Assembly: GCA_963932145.1 (NCBI GenBank) | Contig: OZ010616.1 | Span: forward strand, 55,972,621-56,036,620 | Direction: 5' to 3' | Source of the DNA: Acanthosepion lycidas | Lineage: Eukaryota > Mollusca > Cephalopoda > Sepiida > Sepiidae | Length of the DNA: 64,000 nucleotides | In this document: positions 1-10,425 of the stretch, in pieces | Position numbering within the stretch: the first letter of the stretch is position 1 | Layout of the letters: each line of letters opens with the position of its first letter | The notes under the pieces: model-generated | Told to the model about the DNA's origin: nothing | Seen by the model: the letters and a program-made list of their open reading frames with translations, nothing else | Databases searched by the model: none | Position numbers and translations under genes: made by a program

Positions 1-362
1 AAAGATGACTGGCAAGATACTGTGGTTAAGCTTTTTCAATTATTTGCGTTCGTATAAGTGGTTTCCTTCTTTTTGGACATAAAGTATGCCGAGTGTCTTG
101 GGTTATTCTGTTAGTCATAATAAAGATGTTTTTTTGTATTTCTTATTTTTAACTTAAAGTATAGATTCTTATGTAGGCATCGATCGATAAAAATAAATAT
201 TAAAAAATAATATAAATGGATTTTTTTCAATCTGACTTTATTTCTTACAGCTGAAAACGTTATTTTTTTTACACATGTTTGGGTTTACATCTCTGTGTTT
301 GTTTTTATTAAATAGTGTAATTAATATCAATGCCTAGATCGAGAAGTCCTACTAAAGAAAAA

Positions 363-461
363 TGTGCCTCCCGGCAGGAATTGAACCTGTATCTCCTTTT
401 TCATAAGAGAAAACACTGATATAGTCGAAGCGTGACGTTACCAAACTAGCTACGGGAAGCC
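363..461 (-). repeat. tRNA-like sequence (tRNA pseudogene or SINE head)
   Basis: On the minus strand a 7-bp acceptor-like stem (CTTCCCG with CGGGAGG, one G-U pair) encloses an A-box-like segment (TAGCTAGTTTGGTAACG) and a good B box (GGTTCAATTCC) in a T-arm with a 4-bp stem. The middle is about 20 nt too long and contains TTTTC...GAAAA complementarity resembling a class II variable arm. I cannot form a normal 5-bp anticodon stem, so a functional tRNA is doubtful. A tRNA-derived SINE head or pseudogene is more likely. Confidence 0.4.
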
Positions 462-573
462 GTGATGATAAAGTAAAACTTAATTAACTATTTAAGGAAT
501 TTACAACTTTAGCTGGGTCTTCGTCGAATTTATATCTGCTAGCTTCATTTGTATACCTCCACTGTAAACACTC

Positions 574-578
<5 letters not shown>

Positions 579-615
<37 letters not shown>
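579..615. repeat. (TA)n microsatellite
   Basis: Pure alternating TA/AT. It directly precedes the inverted-repeat element beginning near 637. Confidence 0.95.
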
Positions 616-617
<2 letters not shown>

Positions 618-665
618 TGTGCGTGTAGAGGGGTGAGACAAAGTGGAAAAAGTTTTCTTGTGACG

Positions 666-691
666 CGTTTCGTCATTTAGGACTTCATCAG
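666..691 (-). ncRNA. Hammerhead ribozyme-like core, left arm
   Basis: Read on the minus strand: CTGATGA, one extra A, stem II GTCC/TGAC around loop TAAA (three of four pairs), then GAAAC and GCGTC. ACGCGT after GAA is a perfect palindrome, as in short-stem-III hammerheads that act as dimers, and GTC would be the cleavage triplet. Flanking stem I pairing is weak here. Confidence 0.5.
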
Positions 692-926
692 ACTACATTT
701 GTTATGTTGGTGTGTCTGCTAGGAATAGTGAGATGTTGTAAGAGCCCTGGCATTCCTGACAGAACTTCTATCATCACAGTGTGAGATATCTACTAACAAA
801 AGTAATGGATAGAAAAAGAGAAAGAATCTAAATGAAATCCGCTATATTAAAAACAAAATATTTTAATTTATATTCCCAGCATCCCTCGTTCGTGCGCATG
901 TGTAAACGTACCATCATGAATTTAGT

Positions 927-952
927 CTGATGAAGTCCTAAAGGACGAAACG
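927..952 (+). ncRNA. Hammerhead ribozyme-like core, right arm
   Basis: CTGATGA, an extra A, a perfect stem II GTCC-TAAA-GGAC, then GAAAC. A candidate stem I pairs TTTAGT before the core with ACAAAA after GCATC (one A-A mismatch). The stem III palindrome is damaged (ACGCAT instead of ACGCGT). Stem II matches what I recall of the schistosome hammerhead. Cleavage activity is not shown. Confidence 0.55.
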
Positions 953-981
953 CATCACAAAAAAACTTTTTTCACTTTGTC

Positions 982-1079
982 ATACATCTTTTCCAATATC
1001 GTTTTTGATATATAAAAAATATATATCGTTACCTCATATATATGTGTATGTGTGCGCACGCGCGTCATCCATAGACAGA

Positions 1080-1164
<85 letters not shown>

Positions 1165-1553
1165 TGTATATACATATATCGTTGTGGCCTTGTTAGGGCT
1201 AGAAATAAAGACACAAAGCGAGAAATTGAGTTAAACAAATATATTAACATAAACAGTACTACAAACATATACAAACGAGAGTGTTACAGCAAGAATGTTC
1301 GGTCCGACTGTTAGAGCTGACTGCTTGAAACATCCCTGTAAAAAGGCAGTCCCTACTCCTATTTATAAATTTTATAAAGATCTAATGCGACGGAAATTTA
1401 TAAAACAGGATCTTTTCATTCATAAACAGATTCGGGGTTTTTCTATATTATTGAATTGTTCGTGAAGATGGATTTCTCGCCATTTAAATCATTAACCTTT
1501 GTATTTGTTTTATGTATGAATAATTCATGAATTTGTAAATTGATTGCACCTTT

Positions 1554-1559
<6 letters not shown>
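982..1559. other. Gene-free stretch with (TA)n and (TATG)n
   Basis: Contains a (TA)n run at about 1085-1137 continuing into (TATG)n to about 1180, then unremarkable AT-rich sequence. Apparent reading frames here are translations of the microsatellite. Confidence 0.8.

Positions 1560-1630
<71 letters not shown>
1560..1630. repeat. (TA)n microsatellite at the 5' edge of a Penelope element
   Basis: A 71-bp pure TA tract. The Penelope coding sequence starts immediately after it, in mid-domain, so the tract marks the 5' truncation or insertion boundary. Confidence 0.95.
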
Positions 1631-1633
<3 letters not shown>

Positions 1634-2916
1634 GTTATTCGTGATATTCCTTCTAAAAATAAATTTATGTGTTCCTTTGACGTATGTTCTCTGTTTACTT
1701 GTGTTCCAGTAATGGAAACTATTGATATCTGTTGTAACATGTTATATCGAAGTGGTTTGTCACCTCCGGATATCCCAGAAAATGTGTTTGTTGAGCTTAT
1801 GCAATTCGCCACTATGTCTGTGGAGTTTAGCTTTAACAATTTTATGTACAGACAGATTGATGGGGTTGCCATGGGCTCCCCTTTGGGTCCCACTTTGGCC
1901 AACATTTTTGTGGGCTTTTATGAGTCGTCCCTCCTCACTTATGACAATGCACCGTCTATGTACCGTAGGTATGTGGACGATACATTTTGTCATTTTAATA
2001 GTGAAGTGGAAGCTGATTCCTTTCTCACAGTTATGAACCAACTTCATCCATCTTTGAAATTTACCATCGAAAATGAGTCTAATTCTTGTCTCTCTTTTCT
2101 TGATGTCCTTGTGCATCGGACTCCTTCTCAATTTTTTACTTCAGTATTTCGCAAACCAACGTTTTCTGGTTTGTATACGCGTTGGGACTCATTTTATCCC
2201 AGAAAGCGTAAAATTAATCTCATCAAGACCTTAACTCATAGGGCCTTGATGATTTGCAGTCAACAATATTTGGATGAAGAATTTGGATTTTATCCGCTGC
2301 ACTCTATTAAAAAAATGGATATCCTAGTGATACTCTTCATAGTCTCATGCGTAATAAGATTCTTAATTTTCGAAAGGAAAAACAATATTTAGTTCAGAAA
2401 TGTCCTGTTTACTTGCGGCTTCCATTTATTGGTTCGCGGGGCGAGATTGTGGCTAGGCGGGTCTTGTCTGCTGTCCATATGTGCTATTTTCCGGCTCAAC
2501 TAAGGATTCATTTTGCGACTCGTTCTGCCTTTTCCTCTATGCGTAAGGATCCTCTTCCTCCCCATCATGTTTCTTCCGTGATTTATTCTTTTAAATATGG
2601 TTGCGGTAGCAACTACATAGGAAGGACTTCCCAACGTTTAGATTGTAGGATCAGGCAGCATGTCCCATTGCGAGTTCTTAATCCGGATGCCCGTAAGAGC
2701 CAGTTGGTTAATACTTCCGGGTCAGCGATCACAGAACATTTGATAAATTGCAGGGATTGTGCGAAGGATTTCACTCCGAATTGGTTTACTGTACTGTCCA
2801 GTTCGCACTCTCCATTTCATTTGCGAGCACTTGAGTCTCTGTATATTCGGTCCAGGGAACCGTCTCTTTGCAGGCAAAACGACTGTCTCCTTGGGCTTCA
2901 CGTTATTAGACTCTAG
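1631..2916 (+). pseudogene. Penelope-like element: reverse transcriptase plus GIY-YIG endonuclease, 5'-truncated
   Basis: The open frame runs from about 1632 to 2392 and carries RT motifs in order: FDVCSLFTCVP (motif A, D), YRQIDGVAMGSPLGP (motif B), YRRYVDDTF (catalytic YVDD), then SFLDVLVHR and FRKPTFSGLYTRW. A +1 shift near the A-run at about 2310 moves the protein into the frame ending at 2916. That part has the conserved GEIVARR-type linker and a GIY-YIG endonuclease start (YSFKYGCGSNYIGRTSQRL). These elements copy RNA into DNA at a nick made by the GIY-YIG domain. The N-terminal RT fingers are missing at the (TA)n tract, so the copy is dead. Its endonuclease differs clearly from the one near 12.6-12.9 kb, so two Penelope lineages are present. 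Confidence 0.88.
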
Positions 2917-3263
2917 TGTGTATCATACATTCCCCTCACACTCGACCAATTTTTTTTTTTTTTTTTTTTCTCTCTTCTTTGTGCTGTGCAAATTCGCGCG
3001 GTTTGAATTTTTTTTTCCCTCATACCATTAATCACTTCATTTTTTAATGTTTTAATTGTATGTAGGGTGTTTGCGTGAGTCAATATATATTGCAATAATT
3101 GTTAAATTGTTCCCAGTCGACCCTCATGGGCTTGGAAACAAAACCGGTTAGTCTGTTCTGTAATAAGTGTTTTCATCTCTTACTTTTTATTTTTCATAAT
3201 GCCTTTAGGAAATAATTTGTATCTATTCCTTGCAATATTACGGTTCTGTACCTCCAACAATTA

Positions 3264-3266
<3 letters not shown>
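2917..3266 (+). mobile_element. 3' untranslated part of the Penelope-like element
   Basis: Follows the stop codon of the endonuclease frame. It contains a poly-T run at about 2950-2970 and ends at the next (TA)n tract. A segment with GGAAACAAAACCGG at about 3130-3155 is reminiscent of Penelope ends, but I see no clear hammerhead core here. Confidence 0.5.

Positions 3267-3334
<68 letters not shown>
3267..3334. repeat. (TA)n microsatellite
   Basis: A 68-bp pure TA tract at the 3' edge of the Penelope copy and the left edge of an inverted-repeat element. Confidence 0.95.
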
Positions 3335-3336
<2 letters not shown>

Positions 3337-3337
3337 G

Positions 3338-3806
3338 ATGGGATACCTTGGATTATAAAAATGACAGAGTCCCAAATATATTTATTATATAACTGATATA
3401 CAAGAGTTCAACATATTACCTAAGATTTTGCAATGTCCTACAGTTATTTGGTATCTCTTTTGCTAAACGTGAACTTCAAAAGAAATTTCATACGTAGTGG
3501 AAGCATACTTCACCAGCTAAAAATCCATCATTTTCTCGAAAAGAAATTCCGATATCATTTTGGAAAACGACAGGATCTATCCCGAATGGTTATGATTCGT
3601 TCTGTGACAAACTTATGTGAGACAAGCAAAGCCGCTCTGTGTTTGAAATGAAAGAGCGAGCTTGTGCGTGTTCTCTTCGTTGTGGTGACCATCTCAGGGA
3701 TGTAATATCTAACTCTTAGATAATATATTGAAATTTTGTATATCAGTTATGTAATAATTGTATTTGGTACTCTGCATGTCGATTTATAATGCAAGATACT
3801 TGCATC
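3338..3806. mobile_element. About 470-bp inverted-repeat (MITE-like) element
   Basis: The left arm (about 3338-3404) and right arm (about 3736-3806) are long imperfect inverted repeats. Both contain, in opposite orientation, CAGAGT(C/A)CCAAATA and ATAACTGATATACAA. The interior holds an open frame of 72 codons (3433-3651) without any family resemblance I recognise; I do not call it a gene. Possibly a non-autonomous DNA transposon. Confidence 0.6.
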
Positions 3807-4039
3807 TAAAATGTGTCGTATCATTAGGGAACACATTAAATATATTTAAGCACTTATGCATCAAAGTCCTGGGTCTGACAATATACTACTTCCGGTAGCA
3901 AGTGATGTAACCGGGAGATCGGCGGCTTTTGAGGGCCATGGAACCACCATGCACTTTGGTAGTAGCATCTGCTAGGATCCCAGCTATGGGCAAATGGTGA
4001 ACCCTCAATCAAAATTCAATATACTAGGAAAGTATAAAA

Positions 4040-4425
4040 ATATTTTTATAGTAAAAATACAAGCAATACATTTATAAAAATAAAAAAATACTAACAATAC
4101 ATTTTATAATAAAATGACCAACAATATATTTTATAGTAGAATGGCCATAATAAAATAACCAACAATACATTTTTATAGTAAAATGATAATCAATACTATA
4201 CTAAAAAAGTATAAAATTACATTTTTATAGTAAAATTACCAAGAATACATTTTATTAAAAAAAAATTACCAACAATATATTTTTATAAAAAAATTACTAA
4301 CAATACATTTTATGTTGAAATTACCGGCAATACATATTTTAAAAATTACCAACAATACATTGTTATGGTGAAATTACCAGCAATACATTTTTATAATAAA
4401 ATTACCTAAAATACATTTTTATTAT
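4040..4425. repeat. AT-rich minisatellite, units of about 30-36 bp
   Basis: About ten diverged repeats of the phrase ATTACCAACAATACATTTTTATA with variable spacers. Non-coding. Confidence 0.8.
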
Positions 4426-4746
4426 CTACAAACTATATATCTAAGAAACATACGTTTACTCTAAAAGTATAAAATTATGTAAAAAATATCTGTATTTGAA
4501 GGCATAAAATTGCATACCAATTATTTAGATTTTGGCATTAAATAACTCATATAGATGTTGATATGCCGCTAAACAAAATCAGCCTAACCAAACCTTATGC
4601 ATAAACTGTTCTATCATAATATAAATATTAAAAGTAATTAGACAATTATATATTGATAATTAATTAGCTTTATGATATTCCTAGATCTCTACATCCAGTA
4701 GTACATCAACGCCTTACATTTAATACATATGTTGATAATCGATATA

Positions 4747-4830
4747 AAGAAAATGTATATATAATGAGGAAAATGCATATATAATGAGGAAAATGCATAT
4801 ATAATGAGGAAAATGCATATATAATGAAAA
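4747..4830. repeat. 20-bp tandem repeat, about four copies
   Basis: AGGAAAATGCATATATAATG repeated head to tail with almost no divergence, hence recently amplified. Confidence 0.9.
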
Positions 4831-4904
4831 TTTGTCTATATTGTATTTTCTTTAAAGCAATTCCTGATGTCTTGCACAAATTATTGGTCACGTCCCCTCA
4901 CTTA

Positions 4905-5470
4905 CGAATTCATGAGACGTGGCCCCCACTATACTACAACTCAATTTTCATAAGGTAAATTTCATAATAAAATACAAATTTTATTGTAACCTAATTATGT
5001 ACAATAATTGATCATATGTAAGTGTCTTGTATGATCTCCAAGTCTATGATATGCGTCCCCCACTCTACTACATCTCAAATTTCATAAGGTAGTATTCATA
5101 ATAAAATACAAAAAATTTGGTTGTAACCTATTTACGTGCAATAATGGTGAACAATTCAGCTAGAAAAATTGAAAATAATTACATTAGCGACATATAATAT
5201 ATAATAGATCATTCCATTTTAAATAAATCAACAATGTTTTGCGGCAATTTTTAACGTCAACTTGAGATTTTTCTTGTTAAAAAGTTGAAGAATTTTAACG
5301 CATTCAGCATTTTGGATAAAAATAGTGAATTTCATATTGCGTGTTTTTTCGAGTTAGCATGAACAAAACAAATCCACGGATTTGGACAAAAACGACCCCA
5401 GAATGACCAAAATTTTTCATTCTTCAATACTCAGTTTTGCTTAGTTTAATTTTTAACATATATAAATGTA
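4905..5470. repeat. Dispersed repeat (second copy at 33870-34310)
   Basis: The block 5040-5470 matches 33870-34310 in order. Shared phrases include TTCATAAGGTAGTATT, AACAATGTT, TTGAGATTTTTCTTGTTAAA and CACGGATTTGGA. A partial tandem copy of its start lies at 4905-5010. Non-coding; family unknown. Confidence 0.7.
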
Positions 5471-6730
5471 TGTAATAAAAAAAAAAAAAAAAAAAGAAGC
5501 AAATATTGATAAGACAACAGAGGGTCAAAAATCACTGCCCGGGGCCTCCAATTAGTCTTGCTTGCTCGGTCGATGAGTTCGGGCTTAGTACACACCCCGG
5601 TTTTGGGTGAGAAGTGCACGAATGATTGATTGATATTTAAATTAATCTTGTACAAAATATACTGTATTGATACTGAAGACGCTTGTCATTTATACAGCAT
5701 TGTAAATGTTATTCTGCGTCGATATTTATAATTTAATTAAAACGTAATGAATTTCACTAATGAAATGTATATTATTTTACAAAAGTGATCACATGCAAAT
5801 ATTTCTAATACATAAACTGTCGTGCCAAAAATCACAGTTCACTGATATATATAAATGTAATGGTATATGCCGCCCCTGTACATTGACGTCATAGAAAAGC
5901 CCGAAACAATATTTTATTTTTAGTTGTGTTCCGGTGCCTCAATATGAACATCGTCTAGGCTGCACATAAGAAGGGAAATTGAATTATAGGGGTGTAAATA
6001 GGACATGTCTGACGTTTGGAACATTCCATTCCAGAAATTAAGGGGATACTTGATATCCCTTGATCTACAACTCTATCTGATAGAAAGCATTAACTGCCCA
6101 TTATGTACAGTGCAGTGACCTACTGCTGATCGTAATCAAAGGGATTGTCTAGTATTGTTTACAGTAACAAATACTAGCTCAAAGCACGCCCACATTCAAT
6201 GCGTGAGATATCAGTCACATGTCGAGCAGGTCAGTTCTGCGTTCGTTTACTTCAATGGAGTATAGGAGCAGAAGACCCACTAGGTTGCTCCTGTAAATTC
6301 ACGCCATCAGAAACATCATTTCCCTTGGGTTCATGTCGTTGCTAATTGAACCCGGGAGAAGTGGCAACGTGTGGTATAGTTCGATAAGTAACAGTACTAT
6401 TTGTTTACTTGTGATAATATTTATACGTCATAGTTATTATTTGATAATTGTATTGGATGTTTTCATGTGACATGAGTTGTGTTCTCAGTTCAACTTAAAC
6501 AGATCACTAACCACTGACCACTACGCTGCATTTATTAATGACTATTTACACCCATTTATGGAGACAAAGTAACCTAACAACAATGTGTTATTATTCCAGC
6601 ATTGGGCATCGGACTCAAATCACATAGAATTTGCTTAAGAAGCATTCTATAGATTTCAATTGACGTCATTTTTACTTAACATGAAACCAATTGAGCATTT
6701 GCAGGACATGGTAGAAAAGTTTTTGATTTT
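5471..6730. other. Gene-free stretch
   Basis: Holds a poly-A run (about 5477-5495), a GC-richer segment at 5530-5620 and otherwise unremarkable AT-rich DNA. I see no coding signature. Confidence 0.5.
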
Positions 6731-6732
6731 GT

Positions 6733-6905
6733 TTAAAAAAAAATCAAAAGGCACAGGGTAGCTACGTTAGGGCTGTGGGAAAGTGACTCAAGCTGAGATG
6801 CCAGCTTATGGTCAATAACATTGCAAATTCTTTGAATTTTATGAAGGATCTCTAAATATATAGCAGGAGCACCCCTACCATATGTGGGATCGATGCGACG
6901 TAGAG
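6733..6905 (-). pseudogene. LINE ORF2 C-terminal fragment
   Basis: The minus-strand translation contains KIQRICNVIDHKLASQLESL followed by SHSPNVATLCL. It aligns with the intact-looking versions at 15380 and 60400 (IGPVLASRLQSLSHRRAVASL). A short, 5'- and 3'-truncated relic of the same LINE family. Confidence 0.6.
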
Positions 6906-6919
6906 TTGCTACAACTCCC

Positions 6920-7753
6920 ACGGTCTAGGCAACTAACCAATGTTTTTTTACATGTAAGTATAAGTGAATATTTAAATAGTTCCTAAATATATATAGTCAC
7001 CATTGTCAATGTTAACAATAGATATAATAATTGTTCTGGCAGAATGGTTGTCTTAGGTATTCTCTGCTCCCCCGAATTTGAAAAAGGTACGTGTGGTGTA
7101 AAGGATAACGAGTCATAATGAGAAAACGGAGTGCCGATTTCAAATTACAGTCGGGTTCGTAAAATTCACTTACAAACAAATACTTTTAGGAAATGTATGC
7201 GTCTCCCCCTCGTCTATGGTTTAATAGTAGATTGTACGTCGATGGTTGTGCATACACGAAGTCACAAGTCAGCGTGACCGAGGGTGTGAAAAGTACTAAT
7301 ATTTTTCAAGATGTTGATTATGGCAGATTATGCATTCTCTTCCAGAAACTGTGACTAAATTGCAATATAAACATCAGTTGGTTAAAAAAAACATATATGC
7401 CTGAGCAGATGTCTACAACAAGGATTGGCTAACCGCCTTAACGGAAAGGATATGTTAATGATAAGCTTTGTCAGCTGAAATTGGTATTTTCAATTTCCCG
7501 GATTAATAATTCTTACGCTACCTCAACTATATTACCTATATATTTATGCACTTCTTAAATGTATGTCCTTTCAGATTGTGTGCGGTTATGACTCTCCACA
7601 TTTTCCTGTTCTTTAGTATTATAGAATTATGCTTTTGAACAATGTGTACGTGTGTAATATATAATAAAATATAGCACATATCATATTTAAATTCCATGTA
7701 AAATTTATATAGAGATATTTTAACAACAATAGTGGTTATTGTGGAAGGGGAGA
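6920..7753. other. Gene-free stretch
   Basis: No coding or repeat signature recognised. Ends at the left LTR of the gypsy element. Confidence 0.4.
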
Positions 7754-8037
7754 CAACTTACCTCATGTGGCAAAGCGAGGACGTATATGCCTGGCGTACA
7801 AAACGAGTGAAGGAAAGAAAAAAGAAATACGGCTGACACCTTAATTTAAGAAAGACGCGGTCTTGGAGCTAGCTAGAATTGGTGAGAGTGGTTGGGCGTA
7901 TGAAAATTTTTTGCGAGATCAACTCGGCATAAAAAAAATACCACACGAGAGAGAATAGTACGTTCGTGAAGGTGGTACTGCTTTCACAGAGAGACTGTGT
8001 CGGTTGGGAAAGTAATTACTTGTGTCAGTTTCACACA
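7754..8037 (+). repeat. Left LTR of Ty3/gypsy element 1
   Basis: Direct repeat of 11641-11928. Shared landmarks are ACTTACCTC at the start, CGTATATGCCTGGCGT, GGTGAGAGTGGTTGGGCG, ATCAACTCGGCATAAAAAAA and TCAGTTTCACACA at the end. The terminal TG is CA here. Divergence between the two LTRs is clearly visible, so the insertion is old. Confidence 0.85.
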
Positions 8038-8053
8038 AGCTATTTCGGTGAAA

Positions 8054-9285
8054 ATGATGGAAGGGAAGTTTGACTTCAAGTTCGACGGCTCGGCGTCCGG
8101 ACCATCTATGGTCAAATTTATTGAGAAGGCTGAGTTGGCTTGTAAGATGTGCCAGGTGAAACATCCAAAATACGTAGTTCCTTTAAGACTAATGGGTGAT
8201 ACGTTTGCTATCTACCAGCAGCTGACAGAGGAAGAAAAAGTAGATTTCAGCCAGATAAAATCCGCACTGTACACAGCTTTTGCTACGGATGTTTTTTGGC
8301 TCATGAACAATTTGCTGAGCGTCGGCTCCGTCCCAGAGATTCGGTAGAAGTCTATTTGCCGGAGTTACGGAAATTTTCCGTCCTGCTCGTCGGAATGAAC
8401 GACCGTGGCCTGGCATGTGCGTTTGTGAGAGGGTTACCAGACCAGGTTAAACCTCTCTTCGCGCTTCTACCCTGATTGACGAATTGTCTATCGACCAGCT
8501 GTTGACTCGAGCAAGAGCAATTATGAAAGACGAAGTACTGGAGTGACTGGCGGTACGAACGACACAGAAAGAGGCGAGGAAGCTTTTTACCGGGGATCCA
8601 CATGGCTCCATATGCTATTGTTGCAACGGTCTCAATCATTTTGCAAAGAACTGCAAAGAACCGCATACCGAAAGGCGGGCACCCCGGATGCGATTTTACA
8701 AGTGCAACGCGGTAGGCCATGTAGTTCGCAATTTCCCGGGAAACGAGCCAGGGGAATAGGCCTTAGCGCTAGTATACTCCCAGAAACCCATATGAAGGAG
8801 GCGCTACCCGCGATTGCCGTACACATCAATGGAATCATGAGTTTAGCCTTGCTAGACACAGCCTGTTCACTTTGTCACTCTTGGAAGAGGAAATAAGTGA
8901 ACGTGCTCACTGTTGGTGAAAGGACCTTCAGGTGCTCTGGGGTAGGACTTATTCAACATCACGTGAGCAACAGCCCCCCCTTACTGATGTGGACGTTCTG
9001 GTTGTAGACAGAAAACTGCTTGGTTTCGAGCTGTTGTTCGGATTTGACATCATCAAGAAGTTGGAAGGAGTATGTGTGACCAGCTTTCTTCAAATTGACC
9101 GACCCTTGTGCGCAGCCATCACCATCAACGAGCCTGACTTCCATGCGAAGTATGACCAAAACAAGAAGATCTGGATTGTGTCTTTGAAATGGTCTGGTGA
9201 CCAGACACCACCTGAACAGCCGAGTAACCAGTACCAAAGCCGCTCAGGAAGGAGTATACTCGTCAGCTACGACCCTGGATGAATA
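8054..9285 (+). pseudogene. Gypsy element 1: gag and protease, frameshifted
   Basis: Starts 17 bases after the left LTR with a gag-like ORF (8054-8347; MEGKFDFKFDGSASG... then a helical region). It continues in another frame with EQFAERRLRPRDSVEVYLPE and FVRGLPDQVKPLF, the capsid C-terminal part. At 8605-8750 a CCHC zinc knuckle is visible (CYCCNGLNHFAKNC), followed by a second knuckle whose first and last cysteines have become F. The aspartic protease core reads LALLDTACS at about 8838-8870, with further protease/RT-linker sequence to 9285 (VDVLVVDRKLLGFELLFG). At least three frame changes break it. Confidence 0.8.
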
Positions 9286-10425
9286 ACGGCTGTCTATTTC
9301 CGTATCTCGAGGAAGAACTTGGCCCCCACCTACCCAAAGGACCTTATCCCTCTAATAGCTGTGTTACAGGAAAAAAAGCGAAAGGTCCACCTGGTCATGG
9401 ATTAGAGGGAGCTCAATCAATATGTTGACGCGCACACGGCTGACGCAGATGTTTGCGTGCAAAAATTGAGAGGATGGCTACAGGAAGGATCTGATGTCGC
9501 CGTACTGGATTTACGTCGTGCCTATTTGCAGATCGATGTTGGCAAAACGTTATGGCCCTTTCAAAGATAGTGAAAATAGACGGGCAAAGATATTGCCTCA
9601 CTCGTTTGGGTTTGGACTCAACAGGGCACCGCTAATCATGCGATCAATTGTGATTGCCGTGGTCGCACAGGACATGACCATCCAGAGAGCCACATCCGCG
9701 TACATCGATGGCATATTTGTCAATGAGAGCGTATGCACCGCGGCACATGTAAGGGCACATCTTCAGTAATTATAACAAAGAAGTAAGGATCCAGTGTGTT
9801 TAGTGTGTGGCACCCGTGTGTTGGGATTACGTGTCTGGGAGGAGAGGGGCAAATTGCAATGGAGTCACAGGGGTGACCTCCCACCACTGCCTAATGTGCT
9901 CACTCGTCAGAGCATCTTCTCCCTGTGTAGGAAGTTGACTGGACATTTACCAGTATGTGGCTGGATCCACGTCGCAACTTCATTCATAAAAAGGCGCGCA
10001 AACTCTCTGACGACTTGCTGAGACGATGAGATGCGGGACCTACCCCTGACTCGGATGCTGGCAGACATCATTACCAGACTGGCACAGGAGGATTGGTGCG
10101 TTGATGGATGTGAAGTTACCGTGTGGGTTGATACAAGCTCCTTGGCCACTGGCGTCGTTGTGGAAAGCGCCGGAGATGCCTGTTGGATGCGATCATAACA
10201 CGAGGCATATCAACCACGCAGAGCGCGACATGATCTTGAGAGGCATCAATATGGCACTGCAATGGAGAGCGACTGTGGTTCACCTGAAGACTGACTTGCC
10301 GTGTGTGCATCGATGGGTTTCTGATACGCTGTCTGGAAAGTCTCGAGTGTTCACGAAGGCAGCGACAGAAATATTGATAAAACGTCGACTCAACACAATC
10401 AAGGAACAGGTGGAGGAATAAAAAT
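9286..10425 (+). pseudogene. Gypsy element 1: reverse transcriptase and RNase H, broken
   Basis: RT pieces occur in order across frames: VHLVMD.RELNQYVD, then VAVLDLRRAYLQIDVGKT (motif A aspartate), FGLNRAPLIMRSIV, and SAYIDGIFVNES, where the expected YIDD has become YIDG. The RNase H part follows with TVWVDTSSLATG at about 10105-10150 and ALQWRATVVHLKTDLPCVHRW at about 10250-10310. Stops and shifts separate the blocks. The altered catalytic box and the stops make it inactive. This gypsy lineage occurs in molluscs and flatworms as far as I recall. Confidence 0.8.

Larger units (their letters stand above)
637..981. mobile_element. 345-bp inverted-repeat element with hammerhead-like cores in both arms
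   Basis: The left arm starts GACAAAGTGGAAAAAGTTTT and the right arm ends with its near-complement (CACTTTGTC at 981). Complementarity extends about 60 bp inward on each side and includes the CTGATGA...GAAAC core in each arm, on opposite strands. The centre (about 720-905) is AT-rich and non-coding. A shorter relative lies at 62408-62609. The arrangement resembles either a terminal-inverted-repeat element or a pair of inverted Penelope pseudo-LTRs without the coding part. Known fact: Penelope-like elements carry hammerhead motifs in their pLTRs. The link to that group is inference. Confidence 0.7.

Noticed and set aside
1005..1274. Open frames on both strands (60-64 codons)
   Set aside because: Translations of (TA)n and (TATG)n; amino acids are only Y/I and Y/V/C/M repeats.
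3120..3160. Hammerhead core in the first Penelope 3' region (GGAAACAAAACCGG)
   Set aside because: GAAAC is present but there is no CTGANGA at the right distance.
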